From: Epilithonimonas arachidiradicis
GTDB taxonomy: Bacteria > Bacteroidota > Bacteroidia > Flavobacteriales > Weeksellaceae
DNA length: 64,000 nucleotides
Assembly (NCBI RefSeq): GCF_003610695.1
Contig: NZ_RAQH01000005.1
Location: 62,001-126,000, forward strand
Direction of reading: 5' to 3'
This document shows positions 59,338 through 64,000 of this stretch, in pieces. The notes under the pieces are model-generated. The model saw nothing but the letters and a program-made list of their open reading frames with translations, had not been told where the DNA came from and ran no database searches. Position 1 is the first letter of the stretch. Every line of letters starts with the position of its first letter. Position numbers and translations under genes: made by a program.

Positions 59338-60825
59338 TTAGATTGATTGATCCTGATTTTTTACCCAGATACTTACCGATGCCGCATTAACCCAAAAAGT
59401 TCCTTTGCCATTCTCATCCAACTCAATGATTTCTTTTCGAAATCCCAGAAAATCCGTAAACTTTGCTGATGCATTTTCTTTTCCGAGATCCATTTCTTTA
59501 TAACCTTCTTCGCTGTTCGAAATCAGAACAACACAACCGTTGTGATTTTCATTTCCTTTCCTGATCCAGGCAATGCAATTCGGATGATCGAAATAATTGA
59601 TCTGCTCTCCGTAAGCAAACTCCCGACGAGCCTGCATCAAAAGTGGAAGAATTTCTACTTTCGGCATTACAATTTTTTCATCAACGCCATCTGCATTTTT
59701 ATCGATATATTCCGCTCCGAACAAATCCGGATAGAACACACACGGATAGGCATTTTCTGATAACAGAATAATTGCATAGGCCATCGGTCTGAACCAGTCT
59801 TCCACTGTTGATTCCAAAGCCTGAAGTTTTTGCGTATCGTGATTTCCCACGAAGGACACCGAGCATTCCGGGTTGCAATCCAGGAAAGTTCCTTTCAGGA
59901 TTTCACTCAGGTTGTAATTCTGCTTTTCCTGTGATGCTCTGAAAAAATTGAAATGTAAAGGCACATCGAATGAACAGATCCGATGATCCATCTTTTCTGA
60001 AAATCCTGTGATCTTGTCAACATTATCTTTCCAGAATTCGCCGACCATAAAGAAATTTTCGTTGATTTCGGATTTGATGTAATCGATCCATTCTTTAAGG
60101 AATTCGGTTGATATGTGTTTCAATGCGTCCATTCTCAAACCATCAACTTTGGTTGTGTCGATATACCATTTGATCCAGCGTTTCAGCTCATCCACAACAT
60201 AAGGATTACGGAATTCGACATCAGCGCCCATCAGATAATCATAATTTCCGAATTGATGACTCACGTGCTCGTTCCACACAGTTCCATACTCGTTATAGAT
60301 TTTGAAAATCCCATTATGTTCTTCATCTCCGGTCTTAACTTTATCAATACCGCTAAAACACTGATGATCCCAAATGAAATCAGAATATTTACCATCTCTC
60401 CCGGGAAATGTAAACCTGGTCATCGCATCTGCCTGGAAAGCCTCACGAATAATTTCATTCCGATTTTCCTCATTCACCTGATGAACCGTTACAGTTTCCA
60501 TCTCATCTGCTCCCATCCTGTGATTGAGAACAATATCTGCATAAACCTCCATTCCAACTTCGTGTGTTTTTTCTATTGCTCTGAGATATTCTTCCTTGGT
60601 TCCATATCTTGTAGAAATCCCACCTTTCTGATCAAATTCACCAAGATCATACAGATCATATACATCATAACCACGCCCTTCTTGTCCCAAAGCACATTTG
60701 ATTGCCGGCGGAAACCAAACCGATGTGAAACCGAGGCTTTTTAGATATTCTGCTTTATCAATAAATTCATTCCATAATTCCCCAGGGTGATACCAATGGA
60801 AAAACTGCAAGATAACGCCGTTCAT
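59338..60825 (-). CDS. Cytoplasmic alpha-amylase (GH13_5-like)
   Basis: The 495-residue protein lacks a signal peptide. The GH13 regions are D-I-V-L-N-H-R, G-L-R-M-D-A-L-K-H (nucleophile Asp and the K-H pair of the GH13_5 group), M-V-G-E-F-W (acid/base Glu) and F-V-G-N-H-D. The length and lack of an export signal fit intracellular alpha-amylases that turn over glycogen or maltodextrin. It is within the stress-type operon (17 nt after SDR, 13 nt before the FAD/Rieske gene). Confidence 0.9.
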   Translation of the reverse strand: MNGVILQFFHWYHPGELWNEFIDKAEYLKSLGFTSVWFPPAIKCALGQEGRGYDVYDLYDLGEFDQKGGISTRYGTKEEYLRAIEKTHEVGMEVYADIVLNHRMGADEMETVTVHQVNEENRNEIIREAFQADAMTRFTFPGRDGKYSDFIWDHQCFSGIDKVKTGDEEHNGIFKIYNEYGTVWNEHVSHQFGNYDYLMGADVEFRNPYVVDELKRWIKWYIDTTKVDGLRMDALKHISTEFLKEWIDYIKSEINENFFMVGEFWKDNVDKITGFSEKMDHRICSFDVPLHFNFFRASQEKQNYNLSEILKGTFLDCNPECSVSFVGNHDTQKLQALESTVEDWFRPMAYAIILLSENAYPCVFYPDLFGAEYIDKNADGVDEKIVMPKVEILPLLMQARREFAYGEQINYFDHPNCIAWIRKGNENHNGCVVLISNSEEGYKEMDLGKENASAKFTDFLGFRKEIIELDENGKGTFWVNAASVSIWVKNQDQSI

Positions 60826-60842
60826 AGTTTTAAATAATTTAA

Positions 60843-61604
60843 TTAGCCATTTACAATCAATCCACCGTTCGGATGCAAGACCTGCCCGGTAATCTGAGAT
60901 GAAGCATCAGTCGCGAGAAAAAGGAAACTTGCAGCCACCTCTTCAGGCGTTGCGTTTCTTTCCAAAGGCGGCTTATTCGAATCTTCCTCTTCTTCACCGA
61001 AAGTTTCTTTGGTAAGCGGTGTCGCAACCGGACCCGGCGCAACAGCATTAACACGAATTCCTTTTGGTTTGGATTGCAGCGCTAAAGACCTTGTGAAAGA
61101 AACAATAGCACCTTTGGTTGCAGAATAATCCAAAAGTTCTTTATGACCCTGATAAGCAGTTGCAGAAGTTGTGTTGATGATACAATCGCCTTTTTTAAGA
61201 TGTGGAAATGCTGCTTTAGTTAACAATATCATCCCGATAATATTAGCATTGAAAGTCGTTCTGATATTTTCCTCATCAAGATCCAGAATATCATCCGCAG
61301 GAAACTGAACGCCGGCATTATTAATTAAAATATCCAGCTTCCCAAATTCGGAAATTGTTTTGTTGACGGAAGCATTACAAAACTGCGAATTGTTGACATC
61401 ACCTGAAAACAAGATTACTTTTCTTCCCAACTGTTCGATTTCTTTTTTTGTCTTTTCGGCATCTTTGTCATCGCTGTGATAAATGATCGCAATATCAGCA
61501 CCTTGTTTTGCAAAAAATAATGCTACCGCTTTTCCGATACCGCTGTCAGCTCCAGAGATCAATACCGATTTTCCTTCTAATTGTAAATGATTTTCCTTCG
61601 TCAT
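60843..61604 (-). CDS. SDR family oxidoreductase (glucose 1-dehydrogenase-like)
   Basis: The 253-residue protein has the classical SDR signatures: S-G-A-D-S-G-I-G (cofactor), N-N-A-G-V, catalytic Y-S-A-T-K, and the closing T-G-Q-V-L-H-P-N-G-G. It resembles the YghA/YhdF/Ymr226-type stress SDR group. The substrate is unknown. It is third gene of the operon. Confidence 0.9.
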   Translation of the reverse strand: MTKENHLQLEGKSVLISGADSGIGKAVALFFAKQGADIAIIYHSDDKDAEKTKKEIEQLGRKVILFSGDVNNSQFCNASVNKTISEFGKLDILINNAGVQFPADDILDLDEENIRTTFNANIIGMILLTKAAFPHLKKGDCIINTTSATAYQGHKELLDYSATKGAIVSFTRSLALQSKPKGIRVNAVAPGPVATPLTKETFGEEEEDSNKPPLERNATPEEVAASFLFLATDASSQITGQVLHPNGGLIVNG

Positions 61605-61610
61605 AATTTT

Positions 61611-62402
61611 TTATTTTTCGTTCATAGGTTTTTGCATCTCCGACATCCTGTATGCCGCCATACTGTCGGTGGTCATATTAGCCATCGCTACGGTTAATTT
61701 GTTATTAAGACCGGAAACAATTTTATCATCACCATTCATCATTGCATCATAACCATCTTTTGCAACATCTGCAGGATTGGCGAGATCATCTCTATCTTTT
61801 AAAATTTTACTTTGATTCATATTTGCTTTGTTGAAAAAGTCCGTATCAGTCGGGCCTGGTAATAATGCTGTAACCGTAATTCCTGAATCTTTAAGCTCCT
61901 CACGGATCCCTTCTGACCAAGACTGGATAAAAGCCTTGGTACCGTGATATACAGAATGCCAAGGTCCGGGCGATTTACTGGCAACAGAAGAAAGATTGAG
62001 AATTTTACCCGAACCTTTTTCCAGTCTGTCTTTGATAAACAATTTGCTAAGAATAATGACTGCAACGATATTAAGGTTAATCAGATCTATCTCACGGTGG
62101 ATATCTGTATCCTGAAATTTCCCGTATAACCCTTGACCTGCATCATTGACCAAAATCTCCGGACTAATCCCGTTCAACGTTAGATCTGCGTAAAGAGAAT
62201 ATACATCGTCTGCCTGGAAAAGATTCTTAGCCATAGATATCACATCTACACCATATTCTCTGAATTCTTTTTCTTTCCTGTACAACTCATCATGATTCCT
62301 TGAAACAATGACAAGATTATAGCCGTCTTGTGCAAGAAGCTTGGCAAGTTCATAGCCAATACCACTCGTAGCACCTGTTACTAAGGCATATTTACTTTTC
62401 AT
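61611..62402 (-). CDS. SDR family NAD(P)-dependent oxidoreductase
   Basis: The 263-residue protein has T-G-A-T-S-G-I-G, N-D-A-G-Q-G in place of N-N-A-G, S-S-V-A-S and catalytic Y-H-G-T-K. It resembles DltE/YqjQ-like SDRs. It is the second gene of the operon, 12 nt after the CinA-like gene. Confidence 0.9.
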   Translation of the reverse strand: MKSKYALVTGATSGIGYELAKLLAQDGYNLVIVSRNHDELYRKEKEFREYGVDVISMAKNLFQADDVYSLYADLTLNGISPEILVNDAGQGLYGKFQDTDIHREIDLINLNIVAVIILSKLFIKDRLEKGSGKILNLSSVASKSPGPWHSVYHGTKAFIQSWSEGIREELKDSGITVTALLPGPTDTDFFNKANMNQSKILKDRDDLANPADVAKDGYDAMMNGDDKIVSGLNNKLTVAMANMTTDSMAAYRMSEMQKPMNEK

Positions 62403-62414
62403 TTTTGTTAATTT

Positions 62415-62921
62415 TTAGATATTAATATGTTCATGATTCCTTTTGACTTCGCATCTGAGACAACCCAGTATGTACTCCATAAAATAGCTCTGAGCATCCA
62501 GAGCTTTGGTCATTGGATGCAGCTCAATACGATCACTCCGGATAACAGTTCCGCGGTAAGCGATACAGTAATAAGCAAAAATCTCGTCTCCCGATTCCTC
62601 AACAGGCGTTGCATAACCCGTTGTCGCCAAGGACCATTCGGTATCGAATAATAAGGCTACATTTTGCGCCATTGCTTCGCTGATAGGCCTTGATACACAG
62701 TTGACCACCTTGGCTTCATCATAATCAATATTAAGATGTTTTACTTTTTGTTCAATAGTATAAGCTGTGATCCCGCCTTTATAAAATTCTTCCGCACTCG
62801 GCATCTGTGAAAATGCCAACTGTAGAAAGCCGGAAGTGACACTCTCTGCAATAGAAATGGACTCTTTTCTATCTCTCAGGTAATAGCTGATCTTGTCCAA
62901 TAATATTTTTGGAAATTCCAT
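62415..62921 (-). CDS. CinA C-terminal/PncC-type protein with intact motif
   Basis: The 168-residue protein keeps the family motif A-E-S-V-T-S-G (nucleophile Ser) and the following A-Y-T-I-E-Q-K segment, and so is likely a functional nicotinamide-nucleotide amidase-like enzyme, unlike its paralogue at 47587-48084. It is the first gene of the six-gene operon. NMN deamidation links it to NAD recycling under DNA damage or stress (family knowledge). Confidence 0.85.
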   Translation of the reverse strand: MEFPKILLDKISYYLRDRKESISIAESVTSGFLQLAFSQMPSAEEFYKGGITAYTIEQKVKHLNIDYDEAKVVNCVSRPISEAMAQNVALLFDTEWSLATTGYATPVEESGDEIFAYYCIAYRGTVIRSDRIELHPMTKALDAQSYFMEYILGCLRCEVKRNHEHINI

Positions 62922-62992
62922 AATTTTTGACTTTAAATGTTATTGGATAAAAGAACCTCTGATTGTGGCAAATCAAACTTGTTGCCAGATTA

Positions 62993-63298
62993 TTATCCCA
63001 AATTAGAAACGGTGAGGTATTTTTCGAAATAATGAAAATCCTCATTCGTAGAAATCAGAAGATAGAACATTATTTCACCGGGTTCCTCTACCCCAATGCT
63101 TTCGAAGCGATCAAACCTTGCAATAAAGGCATGGATATCTTTCGGTTTTTTATCCTTCAGAATAACGAATAGCAAAAAAAGATTATCCTCAATTTTTTTA
63201 GAATATATTATTGAGCCTTGTTCAAATTTTCGACTTTTGTTACTGATCTTCACAAAGTCATTTTCGAGCAAAATCGTCGTTATTTTTTCAACATCCAT
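62993..63298 (-). CDS. Small protein of unknown function
   Basis: The 101-residue product has no signal or recognised motif. It is beta-rich (L-F-L-L-F-V-I-L, I-M-F-Y-L-L-I-S-T) with a charged start. It is separated from the CinA-like operon by 71 nt on the same strand. Confidence 0.5.
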   Translation of the reverse strand: MDVEKITTILLENDFVKISNKSRKFEQGSIIYSKKIEDNLFLLFVILKDKKPKDIHAFIARFDRFESIGVEEPGEIMFYLLISTNEDFHYFEKYLTVSNLG

Positions 63299-63522
63299 AA
63301 TCGATATCTTATCGGATTAGCAATACAGTTTCTTAAAATGATCGCAACTGGAGATAAGCTTATTCAAAAATGAAATGGTAGTTAGAATTACTCGTGAAAC
63401 TCCTTCGAATTGAATTCTTGATGTTCATAATGTTGACTTTTTATATTAATATTTAGTGATTATTGCAGATCGTTTGGTGATCAATCTGCAGTTTTTGTGA
63501 TGTGATAACTCAAAGCTAAGCA

Positions 63523-63690
63523 ATGTCATCACTATCTGGATATGATCTGAATCATAATGCTATTAAAAAAATAAGAGCGTACTTTAATAAAATCAATTTT
63601 CCAGATTATTCATATAGCGATCTAAATGGAGATTTAAATATTCACTTTAGATTTCTAAGCGGGAACAATTGGATAACCGATGTGTTCTGA
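63523..63690 (+). CDS. Possible 55-residue small ORF
   Basis: An ATG at 63523 opens a 55-residue frame (M-S-S-L-S-G-Y-D-L-N-H-N start) that ends 26 nt before the Crp paralogue. It overlaps the FNR-like site at 63542-63555, so it may simply be chance open frame in a regulatory region. The codon use (many N, I, K) is like the neighbours. No homologue recognised. The rest of 63299-63522 shows nothing else. Confidence 0.3.
   Translation: MSSLSGYDLNHNAIKKIRAYFNKINFPDYSYSDLNGDLNIHFRFLSGNNWITDVF
63542..63555. promoter_or_regulatory. FNR-like palindrome upstream of the third crp paralogue
   Basis: A-T-G-A-T-C-T-G-A-A-T-C-A-T with a T before and an A after; core TGAT-N4-ATCA as in 36851. Its 3' end is about 161 nt before the crp start. 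Confidence 0.5.
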
Positions 63691-63716
63691 TACTTATTTA
63701 ATTAAAAATCGATTCT

Positions 63717-64000
63717 ATGTTAATTTCAAAAGACCTGCTGTTATCCTACGGCGCAAAAATTGAGCATCACGATGCAGGTGACATCATTTTCCGAGAAGGA
63801 GATATCCCAAAGTTTTATTATCAGATCATTTCCGGAAGAATCAAGCTCAATCATTATAACGAAGATGGCAAAGAATTGATTCTGGCTATTTTACATGCTG
63901 GTCTCAGCGTTTGTGAACTGTTACTTTTCATTGATAAAACTTACCCTGTGAATGCTATTGTTTTTGAAGCCTGCATAATTATTAAGCTTCATAAGGCACA
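63717..64000 (+). CDS. Crp/Fnr family regulator (paralogue 3), 3'-truncated by the window
   Basis: The ATG at 63717 opens a frame to the window end (about 94 residues). It aligns closely with 36931-37527 (D-L-L-L-S-Y-G-A, E-G-D-I-P-K-F-Y-Y-Q-I-I-S-G-R-I-K-L-N-H-Y-N-E-D-G-K-E-L-I-L-A-I-L). The DNA-binding part lies outside the window. It forms the third member of the local Crp set. Confidence 0.88.
   Translation, partial: MLISKDLLLSYGAKIEHHDAGDIIFREGDIPKFYYQIISGRIKLNHYNEDGKELILAILHAGLSVCELLLFIDKTYPVNAIVFEACIIIKLHKA

Overview
The window looks like chromosomal DNA of a low-GC Bacteroidota, most likely a flavobacterium of the Chryseobacterium/Epilithonimonas type. The evidence is a GLPGLI-family protein, a TamB/TamL pair in which the TamA homologue is a lipoprotein, SusA-like amylase, several membrane-anchored AraC regulators, T-N-N-T-T-T-G type promoters, and tRNA genes without encoded CCA. 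No transposase, integrase, CRISPR array or rRNA is visible.

Layout. 1-15 kb: secreted hydrolases (three class C beta-lactamase-like serine hydrolases, two with a C-terminal TPR-like tail; an S41 peptidase; a CocE-type hydrolase; a retropepsin-like protein), interleaved with AraC, XRE and Crp-type regulators. 15-19.7 kb: TetR plus dihydrolipoamide dehydrogenase with matching candidate operators, then small metabolic enzymes. 19.9-23.9 kb: a probable blue-light module (LOV histidine kinase, single-domain response regulator, DUF2867-type SDR, divergent SRPBCC protein). 24-31.6 kb: GT32, two GH13 enzymes, a LytTR regulator and an unusual two-domain esterase. 31.7-35.8 kb: an RNA island, described below. 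36-48.3 kb: small proteins, a Crp paralogue, tamL-tamB, an NDH-2-like enzyme, a second Crp paralogue and a degenerate CinA-like protein. 48.6-55.8 kb: ccoG, AraC, a VWA/AAA+ ATPase pair and small lipoprotein operons. 55.9-64 kb: a stress-type locus (DUF892 ferritin-like, DUF6766, FAD/Rieske oxidoreductase, cytoplasmic amylase, two SDRs, intact CinA-like protein), ending in a truncated third Crp paralogue.

The RNA island is the most interesting part. On the minus strand it has: a 41-codon small ORF; a terminator hairpin; five tRNA or tRNA-like genes (His, Pro, Glu, Cys, Leu) with non-canonical features, separated by paired stem-loop elements; a YkuK-family RNase H-like protein; a TROVE (Ro60/Rsr) protein; a small unknown protein; and five tandem Y-RNA-like structures. 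It ends in a strong terminator. The last Y RNA carries a circularly permuted tRNA-like module like that of bacterial YrlA RNAs. TROVE proteins with one or two Y RNAs are known in bacteria; five Y RNAs plus an atypical tRNA array in one locus is, as far as I know, not a described arrangement.

A second thread is a set of FNR-like palindromes (core TGAT-N4-ATCA or close). They lie upstream of a Crp paralogue and of small-lipoprotein operons, suggesting a local regulon run by the Crp paralogues, whose recognition helices carry the V-E-T-x-x-R pattern.
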